A DNA stretch of 5,835 nt from Solirubrobacteraceae bacterium (lineage in GTDB: Bacteria; Actinomycetota; Thermoleophilia; Solirubrobacterales; Solirubrobacteraceae): NCBI GenBank assembly GCA_030043235.1, contig JASHYF010000105.1:1-5835 (forward strand), given 5' to 3'. This document shows positions 1 through 5,834 of this stretch, one piece after another; the first letter of the stretch is position 1, and each line of letters opens with the position of its first letter. The notes beneath the pieces are model-generated. The model was not told the DNA's origin, ran no database searches, and saw only the letters and a program-made list of their open reading frames with translations. The position numbers and the translations under genes were made by a program.

Positions 1-336
1 CTGGAAGTTGGGCTCGTGCAGGCCGACCGGCGCGCGCTGCTCGATGAAGGCCACGTGGCGCCACGCGTTCGCGCCGAGACCGCCGGTGTTGTCGTGCGAG
101 TGCCCCGTCCAGTTGAGCCCGTCCTCGGGGACGTGGTTCCACTCCTTGCACGCCACCTCGCACGCCTTGCAGCCGATGCACACCGAGGTGTCGGTGAAGA
201 AGCCGATGCGCGGCGGGTGCTCCTCATAGCCGGAGGCGGAGGCTGGATCTCCGCCCCCCAGCAGGAGCGCCGTCAGCGCTCCCTCGCCGCGGCCCGCTGC
301 GGCAGCGACCGGGAGGTCCCCGTCCGCGTTCCCCAT
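1..336 (-). CDS. fdnH: Formate dehydrogenase iron-sulfur (beta) subunit, partial (N-terminal 112 residues)
   Basis: This is the 5' part of an electron-transfer subunit that passes electrons from the molybdopterin subunit through [4Fe-4S] clusters. The reading frame is open from the ATG at 336 to the window edge, so the C-terminal part is missing. About 40 residues of Gly/Ala-rich leader are followed by RIGFFTDTS and then the first cluster motif C53-x2-C56-x2-C59-x3-C63 (CIGCKACEVAC), continued by KEWNHVP. This block is characteristic of FdnH/FdhB-type ferredoxin-like subunits. The later cysteine motifs and any membrane anchor would lie beyond position 1. The gene follows the alpha-subunit gene after a 44-base spacer that has no Shine-Dalgarno sequence, only an A+T tract ending right at the ATG. 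I chose this start because it is the only ATG upstream of the conserved block in this frame and codon usage is already typical from there. A related role with another CISM-family (complex iron-sulfur molybdoenzyme) enzyme is possible, but the neighbour decides for formate dehydrogenase. Confidence 0.93.
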   Translation of the reverse strand, partial: MGNADGDLPVAAAAGRGEGALTALLLGGGDPASASGYEEHPPRIGFFTDTSVCIGCKACEVACKEWNHVPEDGLNWTGHSHDNTGGLGANAWRHVAFIEQRAPVGLHEPNFQ

Positions 337-369
337 ATTATTTTTATTAATATTAATATTAATATTGAT
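337..369 (-). repeat. A+T-only hexanucleotide repeat in the fdnG-fdnH spacer
   Basis: Within DNA of roughly 70% GC, this 33-base stretch contains a single G/C (g367). On the plus strand, attaat is repeated three times (346-351, 352-357, 358-363) and continues into att (364-366). Bases 349-366 form a perfect 18-bp palindrome of AATATT units. The tract ends directly at the ATG of the beta subunit (336-334) and takes the place of a Shine-Dalgarno sequence, which I cannot find. Possible roles, all inferred, are an unstructured A/U-rich ribosome (S1) landing site, an internal promoter with -10-like TAATAT elements, or a slippage-prone spacer. Confidence 0.85.
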
Positions 370-380
370 GGACGAACCGC

Positions 381-3300
381 TCACGGCTTCATCCCCGTCT
401 GCGCGGTGATCCCCGCGCGCTCGCGGTATTCGCGGACCAGCTCCCGGCGCGCGGGGCCACGGGGGCGCCGGCCGGGGCGGATGTCGACGGTCAGCGCCTT
501 GACCTCCTGGATGTGCGAGCTCGGATCGAGCGACATCGAGGACAGCTCGTTCATGGAGTCGCCCTTGGCGTAGCCGTTCGGCCCCCAGTGGTAGGGCATG
601 CCGATCTGGTGCACGATCCGATCGGGTGGGTGGGATCCGATCCTCAGCGGCGTCATGCGGTCGGTCACCATCACGCGCGCCTCGACCGCGCCCCGGGCGC
701 TGATCAGCGTCGCCCAGCCGCCGTGCTCGAGGCCCCGCTCGGCCGCCAGCTCCGGCGACACCTCAACAAAGAACTCCGGCTGCAGCTCGGCCAGGTAGGG
801 CGTCCAGCGGGACATGCCGCCGGCGGTGAAGTGCTCGGTGAGGCGGTAGGTGGTGACGGCATACGGGTACACACCGGCGCCCGGGGCGCCGGGGTCGGGG
901 TGGTAGCGGTTGTCCTCGTGCTCGAAGACTTCGCGCGCCGGGTTGCGCTGCCGGCGGTGGAGCAGGTTGCGCACGGGCGAGTCCTGCGGCTCGTAGTGCG
1001 TGGGCAGCGGCCCGTCGGCGACGCCGGAGGGGGCGAACAGCCAGCCGCGCCCGTCGGACTGCATGATGAACGGGTCGTCGCCGGCGAGCCCCGCGGGGCC
1101 GCTCGCGCCCTTCGGCGGGCGGTAGCCGGGAGGCTTGTCCGCCTCGAAGTCGGGGACGTCGTGGCCGGTCCATTCCCGTCGCTCCTCGTCCCACCACACG
1201 AGCGCCTTGCGCTCGCTCCACGGCCTGCCCTCGGGGTCGGCTGAGGCGCGGTTGTAGAGGATGCGGCGGTTTGCCGGCCACGCCCACGCCCACTCGGCGC
1301 ACGTCCAGCTCTGCTCGCGCGCGGGCTTTCGCCGCGCCGTGTGGTTGACCCCTCCGGCATACGCGCCGCAGTAGATCCAGCAGCCGCACGAGGTAGAGCC
1401 GTCATCCTTCAAGGCCGTGAAGGAGGAGAGCAGCTCGCCGTCGGCGCCGCGGCCGTTGATCTCCGCGAGCACAGCCTCGGCGCTCGGCTCGTGCAGCTCG
1501 CCCTCCGTCGGGTAGTCCCAGGTGAGATCGAGCAGCGGGCGATCCATCTCCTCGCGCGAGCCGGCGAGGCGCTCGCGGATGCGACGGCCGAGGTGATAGG
1601 CGAACCACAGGTCGCTGCGCTGGTCCGCCTGCGGCTCCTGGCCCTTGTGGTGCCACTGGACCATGCGCTGGGTGTTCGTGAACGTGCCCTCCTTCTCGAT
1701 GTGCGCGGCGGCGGGGAAGAAGAAGACCTCCGTGGCGATCTCCCCGGTGCGCATCTCGCCGGAGTCGATCTCCGGGCCGTCCTTCCACCAGGTGGCGCTC
1801 TCGATCAGCGAGAAGTCGCGCACCACCAGCCACTCGAGCTTGGACATGCCCAGGCGCTGCATGCGCGTGTTGGCCGAGCCGACCGCGGGGTTCTCACCGA
1901 ACAGGAAATAGCCCTTCACCGTGCCCTTCACCTGCTCCATCACCGTGTCGTAGGTCGAGTGGCTGCCGGTCAGGCGCGGCAGGTAGCCGAAGCAGTACTC
2001 GTTCTCGGGCGTGGCCGCCGCCCCCCACCACGCCTTCAGCAGGCTGACCACGTAGTCGCTCATGTTGCCCCAGAAGCCCCTCCTGGGCGCGTCCGCTCCG
2101 AGGAAGCTGTAGAGGTCGTGGTGGTGGTGGGCGTGGGGGGCGGGGATGTAGCCGGGCAGCGTGTCGAACAGCGTGGGGATGTCGCTCGAGCCCTGGATCG
2201 AGGCGTGCCCGCGCATCGCCATCACGCCCCCGCCCGGGCGGCCGATGTTGCCGAGCAGCAGCTGCAGGATGGAGGCCGCGCGGATGTACTGCGAGCCCAC
2301 CGTGTGCTGCGTCCAGCCGACCCCGTGCACGAACGCGGTCGTGCGCTCGCGGCCGGAGTTCTCGACGAACAGCTCGCACACGCGCTCGAAGAGATCCTGC
2401 GGCACCCCGCACACCCGTTCCACCATCTCCGGCGTGTAGGGGGCGTAGTGACGCCTCAGGATCTGCCACACGCAGCGCGGGTGCTGGAGCGTCCGGTCGA
2501 GCTTCGGCTCGCCGCGGCGGCGCTCCCCGCCGCTCGCCCACGTCGCGCCCTCGAGCTCGCGCTGGCCGGCCGCCGCCGCCGCGAAAGAGCCCTCGTACTG
2601 CCAGCTCGAGGGGTCGGTGTATCTGCCGGCGTGCTCGTCGTAGCCGGAGAACAGCCCGCCGGCGTCCGCGTCGGCGAACTCCTCGTCGATGATCGCCGGC
2701 GCGTTCGTGTACGCGAGCACGTACTCGCGGAAGTCCGATTCGGTGGCGAGGACGTGGTTGACGATCGCGCCGAGGAAGGCGATGTCCGTGCCCGTCCTCA
2801 GCGGCACGAACAGGTCCGCGAGCGCGCTCGTGCGGCTGTAGCGGGGGTCGACGTGGATGACCGTCGCGCCGCGCGCCTTCGCCTCCACCACCCACTGGAA
2901 GGCGACGGGATGCGCCTCGGCCATGTTCGAGCCCTGCAGCACGATCAAATCGGAGTTCTGCAGGTCGCCGGGGAGCGTGCTGGAGGCGCCGCGCCCGAAG
3001 GAGGTGCCGAGGCCGATCACCGTCGAGGAGTGGCACACGCGCGCCTGGTTCTCGACCTGGATCACGCCGGAGGCGGTGAGCAGCTTCTTGATCAGGTAGT
3101 TCTCCTCGTTGTCCAGCGTCGCGCCGCCGAGCGCCGCGATGCTCATGCAGCGGCGCGTGCGCCTGCCCTCGCGCTCCCACTCCCAGCCCTCGCGGCGGGT
3201 GGCCACGAATTTGCCGGCGACCATGTCCATCGCCGTCTCCAACTCCAGGCGCTCCCACTCCTCCCCGTAGGGGCGGCGGTGGAGCACGTGGCGCTCGCGC

Positions 3301-3593
3301 GCCGAGCCGGTTGTGAGCTGCAGCGTGGCCGAGCCCTTCGGGCACAGCCGCCCGCGGCTGTGCGGCGCGTCGGGGTCGCCCTCGATCTGGACCACCCTGC
3401 CGTCCTTCACGTACAGCTTCTGCGCGCAGCCCACCGCGCAGTAGGGGCACACGGACCCCACCACGCGGTCCGCGTCCGCGGTGCGCGCGCGCAGGGCGCT
3501 GGTGGCGCGCGACTTCGCCGCGGCGCCACGGCCCATGCGGTCCGCGCCGCGCAGCTGGCGCAGCACGGGCCAGTCCGCCGGCGATGGGCTCAT
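381..3593 (-). CDS. fdnG: Formate dehydrogenase-N-like alpha subunit, Mo-bisMGD, cysteine type (1070 aa)
   Basis: This catalytic subunit oxidises formate to CO2 (or works in reverse) at a molybdopterin guanine dinucleotide centre. The N-terminal [4Fe-4S] motif is C49-x2-C52-x3-C56 (CPYCAVGC) plus C84 in GRLCPKG, with the conserved Lys86. The active site reads NQARVCHSST, with Cys187 (codon TGC at 3035-3033) followed by His188; E. coli FdnG has selenocysteine at this place in NQARVUHGPT. Other family blocks are FGRGA (199-203), AEAHPVAFQW (225-234), GWTQHT (426-431), LLLGNIG...GGGVMAMRGH (446-463), the C-terminal WAWAWPANRRILYNRASAD, and TTYRLTEHF with its MPYHWG partner for cofactor binding. 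E. coli FdnG is 1015 aa; the extra length here comes from an insertion near 335-366 and a basic tail after 1040. The N-terminus has no twin-arginine signal, so the enzyme is probably cytoplasmic. The start is ATG 3593 because it forms an ATGA overlap with the preceding gene and family similarity begins there (WPVLRQL); the 105-codon open extension upstream is shadow sequence. Confidence 0.95.
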   Translation of the reverse strand: MSPSPADWPVLRQLRGADRMGRGAAAKSRATSALRARTADADRVVGSVCPYCAVGCAQKLYVKDGRVVQIEGDPDAPHSRGRLCPKGSATLQLTTGSARERHVLHRRPYGEEWERLELETAMDMVAGKFVATRREGWEWEREGRRTRRCMSIAALGGATLDNEENYLIKKLLTASGVIQVENQARVCHSSTVIGLGTSFGRGASSTLPGDLQNSDLIVLQGSNMAEAHPVAFQWVVEAKARGATVIHVDPRYSRTSALADLFVPLRTGTDIAFLGAIVNHVLATESDFREYVLAYTNAPAIIDEEFADADAGGLFSGYDEHAGRYTDPSSWQYEGSFAAAAAGQRELEGATWASGGERRRGEPKLDRTLQHPRCVWQILRRHYAPYTPEMVERVCGVPQDLFERVCELFVENSGRERTTAFVHGVGWTQHTVGSQYIRAASILQLLLGNIGRPGGGVMAMRGHASIQGSSDIPTLFDTLPGYIPAPHAHHHHDLYSFLGADAPRRGFWGNMSDYVVSLLKAWWGAAATPENEYCFGYLPRLTGSHSTYDTVMEQVKGTVKGYFLFGENPAVGSANTRMQRLGMSKLEWLVVRDFSLIESATWWKDGPEIDSGEMRTGEIATEVFFFPAAAHIEKEGTFTNTQRMVQWHHKGQEPQADQRSDLWFAYHLGRRIRERLAGSREEMDRPLLDLTWDYPTEGELHEPSAEAVLAEINGRGADGELLSSFTALKDDGSTSCGCWIYCGAYAGGVNHTARRKPAREQSWTCAEWAWAWPANRRILYNRASADPEGRPWSERKALVWWDEERREWTGHDVPDFEADKPPGYRPPKGASGPAGLAGDDPFIMQSDGRGWLFAPSGVADGPLPTHYEPQDSPVRNLLHRRQRNPAREVFEHEDNRYHPDPGAPGAGVYPYAVTTYRLTEHFTAGGMSRWTPYLAELQPEFFVEVSPELAAERGLEHGGWATLISARGAVEARVMVTDRMTPLRIGSHPPDRIVHQIGMPYHWGPNGYAKGDSMNELSSMSLDPSSHIQEVKALTVDIRPGRRPRGPARRELVREYRERAGITAQTGMKP

Positions 3594-3877
3594 CGCGCCT
3601 GTTTCTGAAGGTCGCGCGCGGCGCGCTCTCGCACCCACGCCATCAGGTGCGCCTTGCGCGTGGGGTTGAACGCCGGCGGGTCGACGAGGTGGGGGAAGCT
3701 GCCCGGCGGCACGCGCTCGCCGGCGAGCACTTGCCGGGTGGGGGCGTCGCTGCCGTGCGCCGGCAGGCCGGTGGCGAGCGTCAACGCGAGGCCGGCGGGG
3801 ATGTCCGGCCCGCCTGCCGCGGTCTCGTAGCCGTGCCCGAGATCGAGGAGCTCTACGACCTGCCCACGCGTGGCCAC
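3590..3877 (-). CDS. Small hypothetical protein translationally coupled to formate dehydrogenase alpha (95 aa)
   Basis: I do not recognise this protein. The GTG start at 3877 gives 95 residues ending in RDLQKQAR. The TGA stop (3592-3590) overlaps the alpha-subunit ATG (3593-3591) as ATGA, the usual sign of translational coupling. About 90% of codons end in G or C, matching the neighbours and supporting real coding. There is no signal peptide, no membrane segment and no cysteine. The N-terminal half is Gly/Ala/Leu-rich; the C-terminal half has VPPGSFPHLVDPP and then an amphipathic, basic helix-like segment (NPTRKAHLMAWVRERAARDLQ). A GAGGGG sits 13 bases before GTG 3877, which is rather far; a rare CTG start at 3883 would have 7-base spacing. 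An in-frame stop at 3946-3944 limits how far upstream the gene can reach. Position suggests a formate dehydrogenase accessory or assembly role, but that is only inferred from context. Confidence 0.68.
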   Translation of the reverse strand: MATRGQVVELLDLGHGYETAAGGPDIPAGLALTLATGLPAHGSDAPTRQVLAGERVPPGSFPHLVDPPAFNPTRKAHLMAWVRERAARDLQKQAR

Positions 3878-3892
3878 GAGCAGGACGATACC

Positions 3893-3898
3893 CCTCGG
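3893..3898 (-). promoter_or_regulatory. Possible ribosome binding site of the 95-aa gene
   Basis: On the minus strand GAGGGG lies 13 bases before the GTG at 3877 and 7 bases before a CTG at 3883. The purine run is good, but the spacing fits the CTG better than the GTG. It therefore leaves the start of the small gene uncertain by two codons. Confidence 0.4.
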
Positions 3899-3988
3899 CG
3901 TTGGGCACGAAGCGCGCGGAGGTCGCGGCCGCTTAGGAGCTGGTCAGGGCGTCGACGGCGCTGGCCGGTCGTGGGCGGCGGCGGCGAA

Positions 3989-4008
3989 CTCGAGCCTCGA
4001 GCCTCGAG
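3989..4008. repeat. Three CTCGAG palindromes in 7-base register
   Basis: CTCGAG occurs at 3989-3994, 3996-4001 and 4003-4008, each separated by one C. This gives a short tandem repeat (CTCGAGC) that is also palindromic. It lies in the non-coding gap upstream of the formate dehydrogenase genes. It may be simple slippage in GC-rich DNA or a protein-binding site; nothing in the sequence decides this. Confidence 0.6.
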
Positions 4009-4036
4009 CGCGGCCACGCCTGTATCGACCGTCTCC

Positions 4037-4053
4037 GACCATCAGGGATGGCC
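4037..4053 (-). terminator. Small hairpin directly after the mogA stop
   Basis: On the minus strand GGCCATC pairs with GATGGTC across a CCT loop: seven pairs including one G-T. It starts at the base after the TGA. There is no U-tract, so it is not a classical intrinsic terminator. High-GC bacteria may use such stems as weak terminators or mRNA 3'-end stabilisers, and chance is also possible. Confidence 0.3.
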
Positions 4054-4542
4054 TCATGCTCGGTGTATGTCCCCGCGGGGCCCTGCGATCAGCGCGAGCG
4101 CGTGGGCGAGCGCCGGCGCGAGCGCATCGCCAACCTGGTCGATCGCGCGGGGGTTGCCGGGGAGGTTGACGATCAATGTCGCGCCGCGCACGCCGGCGAG
4201 CGCGCGCGAGAGCATCCAGTTGGCGGTGTGCGGCTGGGAGCTCAGGCGCATCGCCTCGGCGATCCCGGGGATCTCGCGCTCGAGCACCGCGCGCGTGGCC
4301 TCCGGGGTGACGTCGTCGGGGGAGACCCCGGTGCCGCCGCTGGTGAGCACGAGCGCGCAGCGCTCCTCGTCGGCACAGCGGAGGAGGCGAGCTTCGATCA
4401 GCGCGCGGTCGTCGGGCACGAGCTCGCGCGCGACGACCGTCGCTCCGAGCTCGCGCGCGAGCGCCTCGAGCCGCGGACCGCTCTCGTCCTTGCCGTCGCC
4501 GGCGGCCTTCGAGGTGCTGACCGTGATGGCGGCTGCGTGCAC
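4054..4542 (-). CDS. mogA: Molybdopterin adenylyltransferase, MogA/MoaB family (162 aa)
   Basis: Proteins of this family adenylylate molybdopterin with Mg-ATP, preparing it for molybdate insertion by MoeA; they are cytosolic. The visible family signatures are KDESGP near residue 20, LTSGGTGVSPDDVTPEA (67-82; the usual form is TTGGTG) and PGIAEAMR (92-99). Near the C-terminus come a conserved Arg-Gly and TLIVNLPGNPRA (122-133). At 162 residues it is a standard single-domain member, not the larger MoeA/CinA type. The frame stays open upstream to 4674, but that part overlaps the MoaC end and looks non-natural. GTG 4542 starts just ahead of the first family strand (AAITVST) and lies 5 bases after the moaC stop (4550-4548). 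A GAGGA sits 12 bases before it. The tight spacing implies co-translation with the Moa fusion. MoaB-type naming would be equally defensible. Confidence 0.9.
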   Translation of the reverse strand: MHAAAITVSTSKAAGDGKDESGPRLEALARELGATVVARELVPDDRALIEARLLRCADEERCALVLTSGGTGVSPDDVTPEATRAVLEREIPGIAEAMRLSSQPHTANWMLSRALAGVRGATLIVNLPGNPRAIDQVGDALAPALAHALALIAGPRGDIHRA

Positions 4543-4547
4543 GCAGC

Positions 4548-5834
4548 TCAGCTGTCCTCGCGGCGGTAGTCGCTGCGCCCACCGCGCTTTTCGAGCAGCA
4601 CCACCTGCTCGAGCTCGATCCCGCGCTCGAGCCCCTTGGCCATGTCGTACACCGTGAGCGCCGCCACCGCGCATGCGGTCATCGCCTCCATCTCCACGCC
4701 CGTGCTCGCGACCGTGTGCGCCTCGCCGAGCAGCTCCACGACGCCCGCGTCGACGTCCACGCTGGCGGCGACGTCCACGAACGTCAGCGGCAGGGGGTGG
4801 GCGAGCGGGATCAGCTGGGCGGTCTGCTTGGCGGCCTGGATGCCCGCGATCCTCGCCACCCCCAGCACCTCGCCCTTCGGACCGTCGCCCGCCCGCACCG
4901 CACGGGCGCTCGCCGGCGACATTCGCACACGTGCCCGCGCGCGGGCGACGCGCTCACCGGGCGGCTTTGCGCCGACGTCCACCATCCGTGCGGAGCCGTC
5001 GCGGTCCACGTGCGTGAGGCCGGCGGCACGACCCCCGGCGCTGGCCATCGCCGCGGGCGAGACCGGCGCGGCCGGGGTTCCCGGCGCCCACTCGCCGCTT
5101 CCCTCGGCGCTCCCGTCGCCGAGGACTTCGCGCTTCCAGATGGGAGCCTCGGCCTTGATGCGGTCGATGGCTTCGCGCGCAGCGGCGAAGGCCGCCGGCC
5201 GGTGGGCGGCGGACACCGCCACGATCACGCTGGGCTCGCCCAGCGGCACGCGGCCGACGCGGTGCTCGGCGGCGGCGGCGCACAGCTTGTGGGCGAGCGC
5301 GCACTCGCGCACGATGCGCTCGATGCGCTCCCGCGCCATGGCGGCATAGCTCTCGTATTCGAGGCACTGCACCCTGCGGGTGACACCCTCGAACGTCACG
5401 ATCGCCCCGGCGGCCTGGTCGGCCACCGCCTGGCGCAGCCGCTCTCGCGAGAGCGGGCGCTCGCTGATCTGCACGTGCACGCGCGCCGGCGCCCAGCCGG
5501 CGTCATCGAGCGGGGTCTCTCCACGCAGGCGCTGCTCGCTGCTCGCGTCCTCCACCTCGTGGGCGCCGCCGCTGAGCGGCGGGATCAGGGCGAGCTCGTC
5601 CTCGCTGTGCAGCTCTGTGCTCGGGTCGGCGTACTCGCGGTTGACGGCCATCACCACGGGCATCCGCGGCAGCAGCTCGCCCAGGCCGTCGCGCCGTGCG
5701 AGCTCGTGCAGCGCGTCCGCCACGGTGGCGCCACGGGGCAGGCTCAGCTCCACGCTGTCCGCACCGGCGCGCTCGCGCAGCACGGCGAACAGCCGCACGC
5801 TCATGACCATCGCGTCCGAGGCGCTCACGCCCAT
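4548..5834 (-). CDS. moaD-moaE-moaC: MoaD-MoaE-MoaC triple-domain molybdopterin biosynthesis fusion
   Basis: One uninterrupted frame joins three cofactor enzymes. MoaD (about residues 11-90) is the ubiquitin-like sulfur carrier and ends in PPLSGG, normally its C-terminus. MoaE (about 118-250) is the large molybdopterin synthase subunit, with GAIVTFEGVTR, HRVGRVPLGE, AHR (210-212) and APIWKRE. Lys227 and Lys234 match the catalytic lysine pair spaced by seven in E. coli MoaE (K119/K126). MoaC (about 271-420) makes cPMP and keeps THVD, MVDV, Lys320 in PKG, ARIAGIQAAKQT, LIPLAHP (His346), GVEMEA (381, 383) and YDMAK (Asp397, Lys400). A Pro/Ala/Gly linker joins MoaE to MoaC. The start is uncertain: ATG 5834 touches the window edge, GTG 5828 would form a GTGA overlap with a possible upstream stop, and ATG 5804 is where MoaD similarity begins (MSVRLFAVLR). 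MoaD-MoaE fusions are known (mycobacterial MoaX), whereas adding MoaC is unusual. Confidence 0.93.
   Translation of the reverse strand: MGVSASDAMVMSVRLFAVLRERAGADSVELSLPRGATVADALHELARRDGLGELLPRMPVVMAVNREYADPSTELHSEDELALIPPLSGGAHEVEDASSEQRLRGETPLDDAGWAPARVHVQISERPLSRERLRQAVADQAAGAIVTFEGVTRRVQCLEYESYAAMARERIERIVRECALAHKLCAAAAEHRVGRVPLGEPSVIVAVSAAHRPAAFAAAREAIDRIKAEAPIWKREVLGDGSAEGSGEWAPGTPAAPVSPAAMASAGGRAAGLTHVDRDGSARMVDVGAKPPGERVARARARVRMSPASARAVRAGDGPKGEVLGVARIAGIQAAKQTAQLIPLAHPLPLTFVDVAASVDVDAGVVELLGEAHTVASTGVEMEAMTACAVAALTVYDMAKGLERGIELEQVVLLEKRGGRSDYRREDS

Larger units (their letters stand above)
3878..4053. other. Intergenic gap between mogA and the formate dehydrogenase genes
   Basis: These 176 bases have no credible gene; the frame of the 95-aa gene is closed by a stop at 3946-3944. 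The gap contains a hairpin touching the mogA stop and a CTCGAG triplet, listed separately. I cannot point to a -35/-10 pair. This is the longest gap in the window, so a promoter for the formate dehydrogenase genes would most likely be here. Confidence 0.6.

Noticed and set aside
346..366. The A+T repeat as an origin of replication or a CRISPR leader
   Set aside because: No DnaA boxes, iterons or spacer-repeat structure surround it, and it lies within a 44-base spacer between two co-directional genes.
2112..2130. His-rich stretch HAHHHHD in the alpha subunit as a metal site
   Set aside because: It lies in a variable loop after LPGYIPAP; similar PHAH-like segments appear to occur in relatives and there is no other sign of a metal site.
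3033..3035. Possible selenocysteine codon at the formate dehydrogenase active site
   Set aside because: The codon reads TGC (Cys), not TGA, and the frame has no internal stop, so no Sec insertion element is needed.
1894..3450. A 518-codon frame on the minus strand within fdnG
   Set aside because: It is out of frame with the conserved protein and almost all Arg/Gly/Ala/Pro; a typical high-GC shadow.
1341..3608. A 755-codon open frame on the plus strand, antisense to the formate dehydrogenase alpha subunit
   Set aside because: It is a mirror of the fdnG codons in very GC-rich DNA. Its product is Arg/Ala/Val/His-rich with no family motifs, while the minus strand encodes clear conserved motifs.
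3594..3908. A 105-codon N-terminal extension of the alpha subunit from a GTG at 3908
   Set aside because: The extension is Arg/Pro/Ala-rich shadow sequence lying over the 95-aa gene. The ATGA junction and the family similarity place the start at 3593.
4419..4460. A 15-base direct repeat (cgagctcgcgcgcga at 4419-4433 and 4446-4460) inside mogA
   Set aside because: Both copies are codons for the peptide ARELV/ARELG in the normal protein; this is a consequence of similar residues with high-GC codons.
4543..4674. An extension of MogA to an upstream ATG at 4674
   Set aside because: It overlaps the MoaC C-terminus in another frame and is Arg/Gly-rich with no similarity to the family N-terminus, which begins right after GTG 4542.
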